Source: Mycobacterium sp. 852002-40037_SCH5390672 (GTDB taxonomy: Bacteria; Actinomycetota; Actinomycetes; Mycobacteriales; Mycobacteriaceae). From it: DNA of 64,000 bases. Made by a program: the position numbers and the translations under genes. Below are positions 9,166 to 18,474 of the stretch, piece by piece (the first letter of the stretch is position 1; each line of letters starts with the position of its first letter). The stretch covers positions 62,001 to 126,000 of the forward strand of contig NZ_LZTA01000038.1 of the NCBI RefSeq assembly GCF_001665875.1, given 5' to 3'. The notes beneath the pieces were generated by a model, which saw nothing but the letters and a program-made list of their open reading frames with translations, was not told the origin of the DNA and searched no databases.

Positions 9166-9987
9166 TCAGTACTGCGTCGAGCCCTGATCCACCGGGATCC
9201 GGGCCGCGGTGACCTTGCGCGATTCGTCGCTGGCCAGCCAGCACACGGTATCGGCGATCTCCTCGGGTTCGGCGACCCAGTCGGGCAGAAACGGTGTGAG
9301 GACGTGCGACAACTGGGGATTGGTTTCCATGGTCTTGCCCACCGCCGTGACCATGTCGCCAGATCCCATCGCGGTGTTCACCGGACCCGGGTGAACACTG
9401 TTGACGCGAATCGAATGCCTGCCCAATTCCGCGGCAAACGCCCGCGCCAGGCCGGTGACAGCGTGCTTGCTCGCGGTGTAGTGAATCATGAACGGCTGCA
9501 TCTTCATGCCGGCCGCGGAGCTGATCAGGATGATGGAGCCGCCGCGGCCCCCTTCGATGATCTTGTCCGCCCCGGCCATCACGGTGTTCCAGGTGCCGGT
9601 CACGTTGATGTCCATGACGTCGCGGAAGTTCTCGGGCGTGATGTCGTCCCACGCCTGCGGAGCAGCGACTCCGGCGTTGGCGACGATGATGTCCAGCCGG
9701 CCCAGCTCGGCGACGCCATCCGCCACCGCCTTTCGGAGTCCGTCGAAGTCGCGGGTGTCCACGACCGAGGCGATGATGCGGCGGTTCGCTGCCTCGACCA
9801 AGCGCACGGTCTCGTTCAGATCGTCGGGAGTCGCCGGATCGTAGGGCACGCAGGACGGGAGCTTGCCGGCGATGTCGACGGCGATGATGTCGGCGCCTTC
9901 GGCGGCCATGCGCACCGCATGCGCCCGGCCCTGGCCGCGTGCCGCGCCGGTGATGAATGCGACTTTTCCGGCAAGCCTGCCGCTCAT
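9166..9987 (-). CDS. Mycofactocin-coupled SDR family oxidoreductase
   Basis: A 273-residue short-chain dehydrogenase. The nucleotide motif TGAARGQGRAHAVRMA and AVDIAGKL, with a longer-than-usual loop (PYDPATPDDLNETVRLVE), typify the TIGR03971 group with tightly held NAD(H) recycled by mycofactocin. NAG, catalytic Ser (ILISSAAG) and YTASK are intact. ATG 9987 follows GAGGAG; an earlier ATG at 10014 is less likely. It probably oxidises a secondary alcohol. It is 40 bases downstream of the acyl-CoA dehydrogenase on the same strand and likely co-transcribed. Confidence 0.88.
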   Translation of the reverse strand: MSGRLAGKVAFITGAARGQGRAHAVRMAAEGADIIAVDIAGKLPSCVPYDPATPDDLNETVRLVEAANRRIIASVVDTRDFDGLRKAVADGVAELGRLDIIVANAGVAAPQAWDDITPENFRDVMDINVTGTWNTVMAGADKIIEGGRGGSIILISSAAGMKMQPFMIHYTASKHAVTGLARAFAAELGRHSIRVNSVHPGPVNTAMGSGDMVTAVGKTMETNPQLSHVLTPFLPDWVAEPEEIADTVCWLASDESRKVTAARIPVDQGSTQY

Positions 9988-10027
9988 AGTTGCTCCTCTG
10001 TTGGGTTCGGCCATCGCGCAGCCACTC

Positions 10028-11212
10028 TCATCGCTGCGCCGCCTTGACGAGGTTCGATCCGATGATCAAACGCTGAATTTCGCTGGTGCCCTCGTACAGC
10101 CGCAGGAGGCGCACGTCGCGGTAGATGCGTTCGACGGCAACGCCCCGCATGTAACCGGTGCCGCCGTGAATCTGCACCGCGAGATCTGCGACATTGCCGG
10201 CCATTTCGGTGCAGAAGACCTTGGCGGCCGACGGGGCGATCCTGCGATCCTCGCCTGCGACCCACAGCCGGGCCGCGTCGCGCACCAGCGCGCGACCGGC
10301 CATCACCCCGGTCTGCTGGTCCGCGAGCATGCCCTGCACCAACTGGAAGCTTCCGATCGGCGTCCCGCCCTGCGTCGCGGTCGCGGCGTAGGACACCGAT
10401 TCGTCGAGCGCTCGTTGAGCGGCGCCCACCGCTAGGGCGGCGATATGCACACGTCCGCGGGCCAACGAGGTCATCGCCGCTCGATATCCGAGGTCTTCAC
10501 TGCCGCCGACGAGGGCATCGGGGCCGACGCGGACGTCGGTGAAGTTGACGTCGGCCGTCCAGGCGCCTTCCTGGCCCATCTTGGCGTCCTTGGCGCCCAC
10601 CTCGACGCCAGCGGCGTCCGCCGGTACCAGGAAGACGGCGATCCCCGGTCCCTGGTCGTCGGCGGGCCGCGTGCGCGCGAACACCACAAAGAGATTGGCG
10701 AGGGGCGCGTTGGTGATGAAGCGCTTCTGCCCGGAGATCACCCATGCCCCGTCGTTTCCGGAGCCGTCGCGGACGGCTTTGGTCCGCAAGCCGGCGGGGT
10801 TCGATCCGGCGCCGGGTTCGGTCAGCGCGAAGGAGGCGACGACGTCGCCGGACGCGATCGACTCCAGCCAGCGGGATTTCTGTTCGTCGGTGCCGAACCC
10901 GACCAGAACCTGTCCGGCGATGCCGTTGTTGGTGCCGAACATCGAACGCAGCGCCAGCGACGTGTAGCCCAACTCCATCGCCAACTCGACGTCTTGCATC
11001 AGGTTGAGGCCAAGGCCGCCCCAGTCTTGGGGAATCGCGTAGCCGAACAGGCCCATGTTCTTGGCCTGGTCGCGCAGGTCATCGGGGACGCGGTCGGTGT
11101 CGAGGATTTCCTGCTCGCGGGGGACGACCGCGCTGCGGACGAATTGCCTTGTCTGAGCGAGAATTTCGCGGAAGTCCTCGTCGGAGACTTCCGCGACTTC
11201 GGCGGTGGCCAT
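10028..11212 (-). CDS. Acyl-CoA dehydrogenase
   Basis: A 394-residue FAD-dependent acyl-CoA dehydrogenase. FALTEPGAGSNPAG (FAD/substrate loop), FITNAPLAN, the C-terminal QIHGGTGYMRG and the catalytic-Glu motif LYEGTSEIQRLIIG are complete, so it should act as a homotetrameric alpha,beta-dehydrogenase. ATG 11212 is preferred for its spacing from GAGGAG; a GTG lies nine bases upstream. Divergent from fabG2, sharing the palindromic AT-rich promoter region at 11270-11284. Chain preference unknown. Confidence 0.92.
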   Translation of the reverse strand: MATAEVAEVSDEDFREILAQTRQFVRSAVVPREQEILDTDRVPDDLRDQAKNMGLFGYAIPQDWGGLGLNLMQDVELAMELGYTSLALRSMFGTNNGIAGQVLVGFGTDEQKSRWLESIASGDVVASFALTEPGAGSNPAGLRTKAVRDGSGNDGAWVISGQKRFITNAPLANLFVVFARTRPADDQGPGIAVFLVPADAAGVEVGAKDAKMGQEGAWTADVNFTDVRVGPDALVGGSEDLGYRAAMTSLARGRVHIAALAVGAAQRALDESVSYAATATQGGTPIGSFQLVQGMLADQQTGVMAGRALVRDAARLWVAGEDRRIAPSAAKVFCTEMAGNVADLAVQIHGGTGYMRGVAVERIYRDVRLLRLYEGTSEIQRLIIGSNLVKAAQR

Positions 11213-11269
11213 GGACTCCACACTCCTCTCCCGATCCGGGGCACCCCGGTTCCGACGAGGATCCTATAT

Positions 11270-11284
11270 CAAATATGATATTTG
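11270..11284. promoter_or_regulatory. AT-rich palindrome in the divergent acyl-CoA dehydrogenase/fabG2 promoter
   Basis: CAAATATGATATTTG has perfect 7-bp arms around a central G in an otherwise GC-rich region, 57 nt from each start codon (11212 and 11341). It differs from the TACnGTA sites. Could be an operator; no regulator assigned. Confidence 0.45.
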
Positions 11285-11340
11285 CCTGAGGGGTGCCCGG
11301 CGGAAGCGATAACAGTGAAGGATGTGTGGTCGGTGTGGCG

Positions 11341-12075
11341 ATGTTGACAGGTCAGACGGCAGTAATCACAGGTGGAGCGCAAGGACTGGGTCTGGCCATC
11401 GCGGAGCGCTTCGTCGCCGAGGGTGCGCGGATCGTGCTCGGCGACGTCAATCTCGAGGAAACCCAAGTCGTGGCCAAGCAGTTGGGCGGTGACGATGTCG
11501 CGGTCGCGGTTCGGTGCGATGTCACGCAGTCGTCCGACGTCGAAACGTTGATCCAGACCGCAGTGCAGCGGTTCGGCGGCCTGGACATCATGGTCAACAA
11601 CGCCGGGATCACCCGCGACGCGACGATGCGCAAGATGACCGAGGAACAGTTCGATCAGGTCATCAACGTGCATCTGAAGGGGACCTGGAACGGCACCCGG
11701 CTGGCCGCGGCGATCATGCGGGAAAACAAGCGCGGCGCGATCATCAACATGTCCTCGGTGTCGGGCAAGGTCGGCATGGTCGGTCAGACCAACTACTCGG
11801 CGGCCAAGGCCGGCATCGTCGGCATGACCAAGGCGGCCGCCAAAGAATTGGCCTACCTGGGCATCCGCGTGAACGCGATCGCTCCCGGCTTGATCCGCTC
11901 CGCCATGACAGAGGCCATGCCGCAGCGCATTTGGGATTCGAAGGTCGCGGAGGTGCCGATGGGCCGGGCCGGTGAACCCAGCGAGGTCGCCAGCGTGGCG
12001 CTGTTCCTTGCCTCCGACCTGTCGTCGTACATGACCGGCACCGTCATGGAAATCACCGGCGGCCGACACCTGTGA
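11341..12075 (+). CDS. fabG2: 3-oxoacyl-ACP reductase-like SDR FabG2
   Basis: A 244-residue classical [18 protein letters not shown] binds the cofactor, NNAG and the [13 protein letters not shown] active site are intact, and the end [17 protein letters not shown] is typical. The sequence is very close to what I recall of M. tuberculosis FabG2 (Rv1350), which there directly follows irtB. ATG 11341 is taken, but GTG codons shortly upstream could also serve. The stop overlaps the thiolase GTG by four bases. Family role: NADPH-dependent 3-ketoacyl reduction or the reverse hydroxyacyl oxidation; with the neighbours it looks catabolic. Confidence 0.88.
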   Translation: MLTGQTAVITGGAQGLGLAIAERFVAEGARIVLGDVNLEETQVVAKQLGGDDVAVAVRCDVTQSSDVETLIQTAVQRFGGLDIMVNNAGITRDATMRKMTEEQFDQVINVHLKGTWNGTRLAAAIMRENKRGAIINMSSVSGKVGMVGQTNYSAAKAGIVGMTKAAAKELAYLGIRVNAIAPGLIRSAMTEAMPQRIWDSKVAEVPMGRAGEPSEVASVALFLASDLSSYMTGTVMEITGGRHL

Positions 12076-13298
12076 GCGCGATGCGCGAAGCCGTCATCTG
12101 TGAGCCCGTCCGGACGCCGATCGGCCGCTACGGCGGAATGTTCAAGGCGTGCAGCGCCGTCGACCTCGGTGTCACCGCGCTGAAAGGGCTGCTGGAGCGA
12201 ACGGGGCTGGCGCCCGATGCCGTGCAGGACGTGATCCTCGGCCACTGCTACCCCAACAGCGACGCGCCGGCGATCGGGCGCGTCGTGGCGCTGGATTCCG
12301 GCCTGCCGGTGACGGTTCCGGGCATGCAGGTCGATCGGCGTTGCGGCTCGGGCCTGCAGGCGGTCATCCAGGCGTGCCTGCAGGTCGGCGCCGGGGACAA
12401 CGACCTCGTCGTCGCCGGGGGTTGCGAGAGCATGAGCAACGTCGCCTTCTACTCCACCGACATGCGTTGGGGCGGCGCACGTAACGGTGTACAGGTGCAC
12501 GACGGGCTGGCCAGGGGACGCACGACTGCCGGCGGCCGCCACTACCCGGTGCCCGGCGGGATGCTGGAGACGGCCGAGAATTTGCGCCGCCAGTATGGCA
12601 TTTCGCGCGCGGAGCAAGACGAGCTCGCGGTGCGATCCCACCAGCGGGCCATCGCCGCGCAGAAAGATGGCATTCTGGACCAGGAGATCATCGCGGTCCC
12701 GGTCCGCACCCGCAGCGGCGAGGAGCTCATCCACACCGACGAACACCCGCGCGCCGACACATCGGTCGAATCGCTGAGCAAGCTCAAACCCGTTCTGTTG
12801 AGGGAGGATCCGGAGGCGACCGTCACCGCCGGCAATGCCAGCGGGCAGAACGACGCGGCATCGATGTGTGTGGTCACCACACCGGAGAAGGCCGACGAAT
12901 ACGGTCTGACGCCGTTGGTGCGCCTGGTGTCGTGGGGCGTGGCGGGGGTCGCACCCAACGTCATGGGCATCGGGCCGGTGCCTGCGACCGAGGTGGCGCT
13001 GGCCAAGGCGGGCCTGCGGCTGTCCGACATCGACCTCATCGAGCTCAACGAAGCCTTCGCCGCGCAAGCGCTTGCGGTGATGCGGGAATGGAAGTTCGGC
13101 GTCGCCGATCAGGAACGGACCAACGTGCACGGTTCGGGAATCTCGCTGGGCCATCCGGTCGGCGCGACGGGCGGACGGATGCTGGCCACGTTGGCGCGTG
13201 AGCTCAATCGCCGCGAGGCGCGCTACGGCCTGGAGACCATGTGCATCGGCGGCGGCCAGGGGCTTGCCGCCATCTTCGAGCGGGTCGCATCACGATGA
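12072..13298 (+). CDS. Thiolase (acetyl-CoA C-acyltransferase)
   Basis: A 408-residue thiolase with all three active-site elements: nucleophile C91 in [17 protein letters not shown] plus the [14 protein letters not shown] histidine loop, and the C-terminal proton-relay Cys in MCIGGGQG. It should cleave a 3-ketoacyl-CoA with CoA. GTG 12072 overlaps fabG2 by GTGA, and its own stop overlaps the CoA-transferase start by ATGA, so fabG2-thiolase-CoA transferase form a tightly coupled operon. Confidence 0.93.
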   Translation: MSAMREAVICEPVRTPIGRYGGMFKACSAVDLGVTALKGLLERTGLAPDAVQDVILGHCYPNSDAPAIGRVVALDSGLPVTVPGMQVDRRCGSGLQAVIQACLQVGAGDNDLVVAGGCESMSNVAFYSTDMRWGGARNGVQVHDGLARGRTTAGGRHYPVPGGMLETAENLRRQYGISRAEQDELAVRSHQRAIAAQKDGILDQEIIAVPVRTRSGEELIHTDEHPRADTSVESLSKLKPVLLREDPEATVTAGNASGQNDAASMCVVTTPEKADEYGLTPLVRLVSWGVAGVAPNVMGIGPVPATEVALAKAGLRLSDIDLIELNEAFAAQALAVMREWKFGVADQERTNVHGSGISLGHPVGATGGRMLATLARELNRREARYGLETMCIGGGQGLAAIFERVASR

Positions 13299-14494
13299 CC
13301 AATTCGGGGCTGCCGCTGGACGGGCTCACCGTCGTGGAGGTGTCGAGTTTCGTCGCCGCTCCACTGTGCGGCATGACGCTGAGTCAGCTTGGTGCAGAAG
13401 TCATTCGAGTCGACCCGATCGGCGGCGCTTCCGATGTGCAACGGTGGCCGCTGGCGGCCGACGGCACCTCGATCTATTGGACCGGTCTGAACAAGGGAAA
13501 GCGTTCAGCCACCATCGATCTGCGCTCCCCGGAGGGGCACGAGCTGGTCCAGCGGCTGATCATCGAGGGCGACGGCATCGTCGTGACCAACGCCGCGGGG
13601 TTGTCCTGGCTCAGCCACGACGTCCTGGCGGCCAAGCGCCCCGACGTGGTTCACGTCCAGTTACTCGGGCGCGGTGACGGTTCCACCGGGGTGGACTACA
13701 CGGTCAACGCCGGTCTCGGGTATCCGCTCGTTACGGGCCCGCGCGATCATGGCGGTGCGATCAATCACGTGTTACCGGCCTGGGACGTGTGCTGCGGCCT
13801 GTATGCCGCACTGGCCGTCGTCACCGCCGTCCGCCACCGCGAACAGTCCGGCGCGGGGACGCGGATCAGCCTGGCGCTGGAGGACGTCGCCCTGGCGACC
13901 GCCGCCAATCTTGGGTTGCTGACCGAGCCGCAAGTCAATGGGACACAACGCGAACGGTTGGGCAACGCCATCTACGGCCAGTACGGGCAGGACTTCACCA
14001 GCCGCGACGGGGCCAGGTTCATGGTGGTTACCTTGACGGGGCGACACTTTCGCGACCTGCTTGCGGTGACCGGCACGGGCGCCGCGGTGTCGGCGCTCGC
14101 CGAGGCGCTGGGCGCCGATTTCGGGTCCGAAGGCGACCGCTACCGCTACCGCGAGGTGCTGTCGAGTCTGTTCGCCACCTGGTTCAGCGACCACACGGCC
14201 GACGAAATCACCACTGCGCTGTCAAATACCACGGTGCTGTTCGAGCGATACCGCACCTTCGCCGAGGTGGCCGCGGGACCGAAGGTCACCGCCAATCCGT
14301 TGTTCTCGCGATTGCGGCAACCGGGTCTCGGCGACTACTTCGCCCCGGGCCTGCCGGCCGCATTCGACGGCACCCATCCGGCCAGCGGGCCCGCGCCCGC
14401 CCTGGGGCAAGACACCGCCGAGGTCCTTGCGCGTCTCGGGTTGAGCGCCGCCGATATCGAACGTCTGACGAACGCCAAGACCATCGCCTGCTGA
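13295..14494 (+). CDS. Class III CoA-transferase (CaiB/BaiF family)
   Basis: A 399-residue family III CoA-transferase: LDGLTVVEVSSFVAAPLCGM at the N-terminus, LGAEVIRVDP, then NKGKRSATIDLRSPEG and DYTVNAGLG, where an Asp at the usual nucleophile region is present. It moves CoA between carboxylates without ATP. ATG 13295 overlaps the thiolase stop. Longer frames upstream would overlap the thiolase and are not needed. The acceptor is unknown, but placement with thiolase and dehydrogenase implies a degradative role. Confidence 0.88.
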   Translation: MTNSGLPLDGLTVVEVSSFVAAPLCGMTLSQLGAEVIRVDPIGGASDVQRWPLAADGTSIYWTGLNKGKRSATIDLRSPEGHELVQRLIIEGDGIVVTNAAGLSWLSHDVLAAKRPDVVHVQLLGRGDGSTGVDYTVNAGLGYPLVTGPRDHGGAINHVLPAWDVCCGLYAALAVVTAVRHREQSGAGTRISLALEDVALATAANLGLLTEPQVNGTQRERLGNAIYGQYGQDFTSRDGARFMVVTLTGRHFRDLLAVTGTGAAVSALAEALGADFGSEGDRYRYREVLSSLFATWFSDHTADEITTALSNTTVLFERYRTFAEVAAGPKVTANPLFSRLRQPGLGDYFAPGLPAAFDGTHPASGPAPALGQDTAEVLARLGLSAADIERLTNAKTIAC

Positions 14495-14517
14495 GCAGCC
14501 GAAAGGAATTGCAGCAC

Positions 14518-15711
14518 ATGACCAAACTCGCCCAGACCCTCGGATTGACCGAGTTCCAGACCGAGATCATCGCGACCGTCAGGAAATTCGTCGACAAGGA
14601 GGTCATCCCCCACGCCGCCGAGCTCGAACGCGGTGACACCTACCCGCAGGCGATCGTCGATCAGATGCGGGAGATGGGCCTGTTCGGCCTGATGATTCCG
14701 CAGGAGTACGGCGGGCTGGGGGAGTCGCTGTTGACCTACGCGCTGTGCGTCGAGGAGCTGGCGCGCGGCTGGATGAGCGTGTCCGGCGTGCTCAACACGC
14801 ACTTCATCGTGGCGTACATGCTGCGCCAGCACGGCACGGACGATCAGAAGCAGCGGTTCCTGCCGCGGATGGCGGTCGGTGAGACCCGCGGCGCCTTCTC
14901 GATGTCGGAGCCGGAGCTGGGTTCTGACGTGGCCGCGATCCGCACCCGGGCCCGACGGAATTCTGACGGCGCCTACACCATCGACGGTCAGAAGATGTGG
15001 GTCACCAACGGCGCCACCTCGACACTGGTGACGGTGCTGGTACGTACCGACGAGGGCTCGGACAAACCGCACCGCAACCTGACGGCGTTCCTCGTCGAGA
15101 AGCCGGTCGGTTTCGGCGAAGTCGTTCCGGGCCTGCGTATTCCGGGCAAGATCGAGAAGCTGGGCTACAAGGGCATCGAAACGACGGAGATGATTTTCGA
15201 CGGCTACCAGGCCGGCGCCGACGACGTTCTCGGCGGCACCACCGGGCAGGGCTTCTTCCAGATGATGGACGGTATCGAGGTCGGCCGCGTCAACGTGTCG
15301 GCGCGCGCCTGCGGTGTGGGGATTCGTGCCTTCGAGCTCGCGGTGCGCTATGCGCAACAGCGCGAGACCTTCGGCAAGCCGATCGCCGAGCACCAGGCCA
15401 TCGCGTTTCAGCTGGCCGAGATGGCGACCAAAGTCGAAGCGGCACACCTGATGATGGTTAATGCGGCGCGCCTGAAGGATTCGGGGGAGCGCAACGATGT
15501 TGCTGCCGGGATGGCCAAATACCTGTGCAGCGAGTATTGCACCGAGGTTACCCAGCAGAGTTTCCGGATCCATGGCGGCTACGGCTATTCCAAGGAGTAC
15601 GAGATCGAGCGCTTGATGCGGGATGCGCCGTTCCTGCTGATCGGCGAGGGCACCAGTGAGATCCAGAAGAACATCATCAGTAAGCGACTGCTCGCCGAGT
15701 ATCAGGTGTAA
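14518..15711 (+). CDS. Acyl-CoA dehydrogenase
   Basis: A 397-residue acyl-CoA dehydrogenase. FSMSEPELGSDVAAIRTRA, MWVTNGATSTLV, RIHGGYGYSKEYEIERLMRD and the LIGEGTSEIQKNII motif are present; the EGTSE Glu is the expected base. ATG 14518 follows AAAGGAA. It lies 23 bases after the CoA-transferase and just ahead of the GntR gene, on one strand with fabG2 and the thiolase. Substrate unknown. Confidence 0.93.
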   Translation: MTKLAQTLGLTEFQTEIIATVRKFVDKEVIPHAAELERGDTYPQAIVDQMREMGLFGLMIPQEYGGLGESLLTYALCVEELARGWMSVSGVLNTHFIVAYMLRQHGTDDQKQRFLPRMAVGETRGAFSMSEPELGSDVAAIRTRARRNSDGAYTIDGQKMWVTNGATSTLVTVLVRTDEGSDKPHRNLTAFLVEKPVGFGEVVPGLRIPGKIEKLGYKGIETTEMIFDGYQAGADDVLGGTTGQGFFQMMDGIEVGRVNVSARACGVGIRAFELAVRYAQQRETFGKPIAEHQAIAFQLAEMATKVEAAHLMMVNAARLKDSGERNDVAAGMAKYLCSEYCTEVTQQSFRIHGGYGYSKEYEIERLMRDAPFLLIGEGTSEIQKNIISKRLLAEYQV

Positions 15712-15715
15712 GCAG

Positions 15716-16402
15716 ATGAGCGTTCCTGATTTCGCTGCGCGGCCTCAACTTTCCGAGGACGTCGCGCGGATTATCCGGCGGCGGATATTCGACGGCACCT
15801 ACGCCGCCGGGTCGTACGTCCGGTTGGATCAACTCGCCGCGGAGTTGGGTATCAGCGTCACGCCGGTGCGTGAGGCGCTGTTCGCGTTGTGCGCCGAGGG
15901 CCTGATCAACCAGCAGCCGCGTCGGGGATTTGTGGTGTTGCCGGTCACCGGACGCGATGTCACCGATGTCGCCAATGTGCAGGCGCACGTGGGTGGTGAA
16001 TTGGCCGCGCGGGCGGCGATCAACATCACGGGCGACCAACTGCACGAACTCAAGGAGATCCAGGCGCAGCTGGAGGACGCTTACGCCGGTGATGAACATG
16101 AGCGCACCGTCCGGCTGAACCACGAATTTCACCGCGCCATCAATGTCGCGGCGGACTCGCCCAAGCTCGCCCAGCTGATGTCACAGATCACCCGTTATGC
16201 ACCCGAATCGGTGTTTCCCGCCATCGAGGGCTGGCCCGAGCAATCGATGCGGGACCATCGGCGGATCTTGTCCGCGCTGAAAAAGCGCGACGACGAGCTC
16301 GCCCGCGCCGCAATGTCGGAACACCTTGCGGCCGGGGCGGTTCCGTTGATCGACCACCTGGTTGCGCGCGGGGTGGTGGCCGACGAGAATGGTCTAGCCT
16401 GA
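15716..16402 (+). CDS. GntR-family (FadR/VanR-type) transcriptional regulator
   Basis: A 228-residue regulator. An N-terminal winged helix (residues about 12-75; LDQLAAELGISVTPVREALFAL and LINQQPRRGFVVLPV) is followed by an all-helical FCD-type effector domain with RLNHEFHRAINVAADSPKL. FCD domains bind small carboxylates or acyl-CoA-like ligands, often with a metal. As last gene of the fabG2-thiolase-CoA transferase-dehydrogenase unit it probably controls that operon; the palindrome at 11270-11284 is a possible target (inference). Confidence 0.88.
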   Translation: MSVPDFAARPQLSEDVARIIRRRIFDGTYAAGSYVRLDQLAAELGISVTPVREALFALCAEGLINQQPRRGFVVLPVTGRDVTDVANVQAHVGGELAARAAINITGDQLHELKEIQAQLEDAYAGDEHERTVRLNHEFHRAINVAADSPKLAQLMSQITRYAPESVFPAIEGWPEQSMRDHRRILSALKKRDDELARAAMSEHLAAGAVPLIDHLVARGVVADENGLA

Positions 16403-16576
16403 ATCTGAGTTTCGACGTGCTGATCGACGGGAATGCCCTGGGCGGACACTGCCGCGCGGGCCGGTTGCCACCTTCGATGGTGTCCGGGACTCGCGGGTAG
16501 CTACCGCTATCTCTTGTCGCACAGCGAGGTTGGGCATACGCTGCCAGCAGGGTGGGCAACGGACGGAGATAAGAAG

Positions 16577-16939
16577 ATGCCCGCAACGCTTTGCGCATCG
16601 GCCCTATTCGTCGCGGCCGTGACGGCGATCGCGCTTGCACCGACGGTTGTCGCCGAGCCGGTCGACCCGATCCCCGGCAATGGTGTTTTCGTCGTCGGGC
16701 CCGACATTGCGCCGGGCCTGTACCGAACGGCCGGTTCGGCGTCGACGTTCGGGGTCTGGATCAACAATGTGCCCACCCAAGACTCGATGTGCGCGTGGTT
16801 CACCTACAGCACGCCTGACGCGAACAAGGACCATGTAGTCCAGACGAATATGTCTGTCGGTCCGATGTTCGCGAACATCAACACGACGATCAAGGCGTTC
16901 GAGTCGCAGAACTGCCAGCCGTGGACGCGGGTGCCCTAA
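16577..16939 (+). CDS. Small secreted protein (Rv1352-like)
   Basis: A 120-residue protein with a clear Sec signal peptide (MPATLCASALFVAAVTAIALA, cleavage after about VVAEP). The mature part GNGVFVVGPDIAPGLYRT is the typical opening of this small mycobacterial exported family, and two Cys (in SMCAWF and QNCQPW) may form a disulfide. ATG 16577 follows GGAG. It is convergent with the AMP-ligase gene and their stop codons overlap. No known function. Confidence 0.82.
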   Translation: MPATLCASALFVAAVTAIALAPTVVAEPVDPIPGNGVFVVGPDIAPGLYRTAGSASTFGVWINNVPTQDSMCAWFTYSTPDANKDHVVQTNMSVGPMFANINTTIKAFESQNCQPWTRVP

Positions 16940-18474
16940 GGCTGGGCGGCGTCGACCAACATCTCGCGGAGCCGACGGACGTCGACCTTGCCGGTGCCGC
17001 CGCGCGGCATGTCGTCGTCGGACCCGAGCAGTAGCCACACCGTCGGAACCTTGAAGGCACTCAGCAGGGTTCGCGCGGAGCCGCGCAGCTCCTCGGCGGT
17101 CAGTGCGCCCGTGCCACATACCACGGCAGCGCCCACCCGTTCGCCCGCGGCGCCGGGCACATTGGTGACAACGGCATTGTCGACGCCATCTATCGCGCGC
17201 AGCGCGCGCTCAACCTCGCCGGGGTAGACGGTCGCGCCGCTGACTTTGAACATATCGTCGGATCGCCCGTGATAGAACAGGAACCCGTCTTCGTCGAGGT
17301 GCCCGAGGTCGCCCGTGGGGTAGAAGCCGTCGGCGGTAAACAGGTCCTCTCGGGTACGTCCGCAGATGCCGCGCAACGTGTGCGAACCCCGGATTTGGAT
17401 CATTCCCACGGTCGGAACAGGCGCACCGCTTTCGGGATCAACGATGCGGACTTCCATGCCGGAGAACGGTTTTCCGCAACTGCCCCACGCTGTCGCGGGC
17501 ATATCGGTGTCGGCGGGATAGCCGCTGTAGGGCCCGAAGGCCTCGGTCATGCCGAACAACGTGGCCCGCGCGCCGGGCTGGGCGCGCTGCTCGGGCGGGA
17601 GTAGAGCCTGCAGGCTTCCCGCCCGTAAAGCCGAGAGGTCAGCGCCGAGGCCGTCGGCGTGCCGCGCCAACGTCTCGGCCTGGTCCGGCCAGCCGCGAAA
17701 CAGCGTGACCCGCTCGCCTTCCAGCAGTCGCAGGGTCGTTTCTGGCCGCGGTATCTCTTCGGTGACCAGGGTGGCGCCGGCCAGTAGCACCGACAGTATT
17801 CCGCTGCCGAAACCGCCCACCCAGAAGAACGGCATCGGCAGATACAGGCGGGTTTCGGACGTGATGCAACGCGCCGCAAGGCCCGATTGCACGGCGGACA
17901 AAGCGTTGCCGTGGGAGTGCATGACCCCCTTGGGCGATCCACTGCTGCCCGAGGTGAACATGATGACCAGGAGGTCGGCGGGCGTGACCGTCGCTGTCAT
18001 GGGGTCGATGATCTTGCGGGCACGCTCACTGCCGATGGCGTTGTCGAGCCGGTCGATCGACCACACCTGGCGTAACGCGGGGAGTTCGGATTGCCGGACC
18101 GTCCGAACGTCGTCGAGGTAGCGGTGGCCGCGGAATTCTTCGACGCTGAGCAGGAATTGCACCGAGGCCGCCCGCAGCTGCGCGGCCAGTTCTCCGGCCG
18201 TCAACAGGGTGCTCAGTGGGACCAGGACGGCACCGATGCGGGTGAGCGCGATAGCGATCTGCACCCAGCGGGTGCCGTTGGGCATGATGAGCCCCACCCG
18301 GGTGCCCTTAGCCACGCCCGCTTCCACCAGGGCCGCGGCCAGATCGCGTGTGGTCACCTCGAGTTCGCGGTAGCTGATCCGGGAGGTGGGATCGATCACC
18401 ATCATCGTGTCCCCATCGCGGTCGGCCCGAAATCGCACCAGCTGATCGATGGTGTGCATGCTCGGGTCAGACAT
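16936..18474 (-). CDS. AMP-forming acyl-CoA synthetase/ligase (first of three)
   Basis: A 512-residue ANL-superfamily enzyme: P-loop FTSGSSGSPKGVMHSHG, aromatic-acid motif GMTEAFGPY, hinge YPTGDLGHLDEDGFLFYHGRSDDM and the catalytic Lys in GGTGKVDVRRL. It should adenylate a carboxylate and form a CoA thioester. Its start overlaps the next ligase by eight bases. Distal gene of the leftward six-gene operon beginning at 23963. Acid substrate unknown. Confidence 0.9.
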   Translation of the reverse strand: MSDPSMHTIDQLVRFRADRDGDTMMVIDPTSRISYRELEVTTRDLAAALVEAGVAKGTRVGLIMPNGTRWVQIAIALTRIGAVLVPLSTLLTAGELAAQLRAASVQFLLSVEEFRGHRYLDDVRTVRQSELPALRQVWSIDRLDNAIGSERARKIIDPMTATVTPADLLVIMFTSGSSGSPKGVMHSHGNALSAVQSGLAARCITSETRLYLPMPFFWVGGFGSGILSVLLAGATLVTEEIPRPETTLRLLEGERVTLFRGWPDQAETLARHADGLGADLSALRAGSLQALLPPEQRAQPGARATLFGMTEAFGPYSGYPADTDMPATAWGSCGKPFSGMEVRIVDPESGAPVPTVGMIQIRGSHTLRGICGRTREDLFTADGFYPTGDLGHLDEDGFLFYHGRSDDMFKVSGATVYPGEVERALRAIDGVDNAVVTNVPGAAGERVGAAVVCGTGALTAEELRGSARTLLSAFKVPTVWLLLGSDDDMPRGGTGKVDVRRLREMLVDAAQP

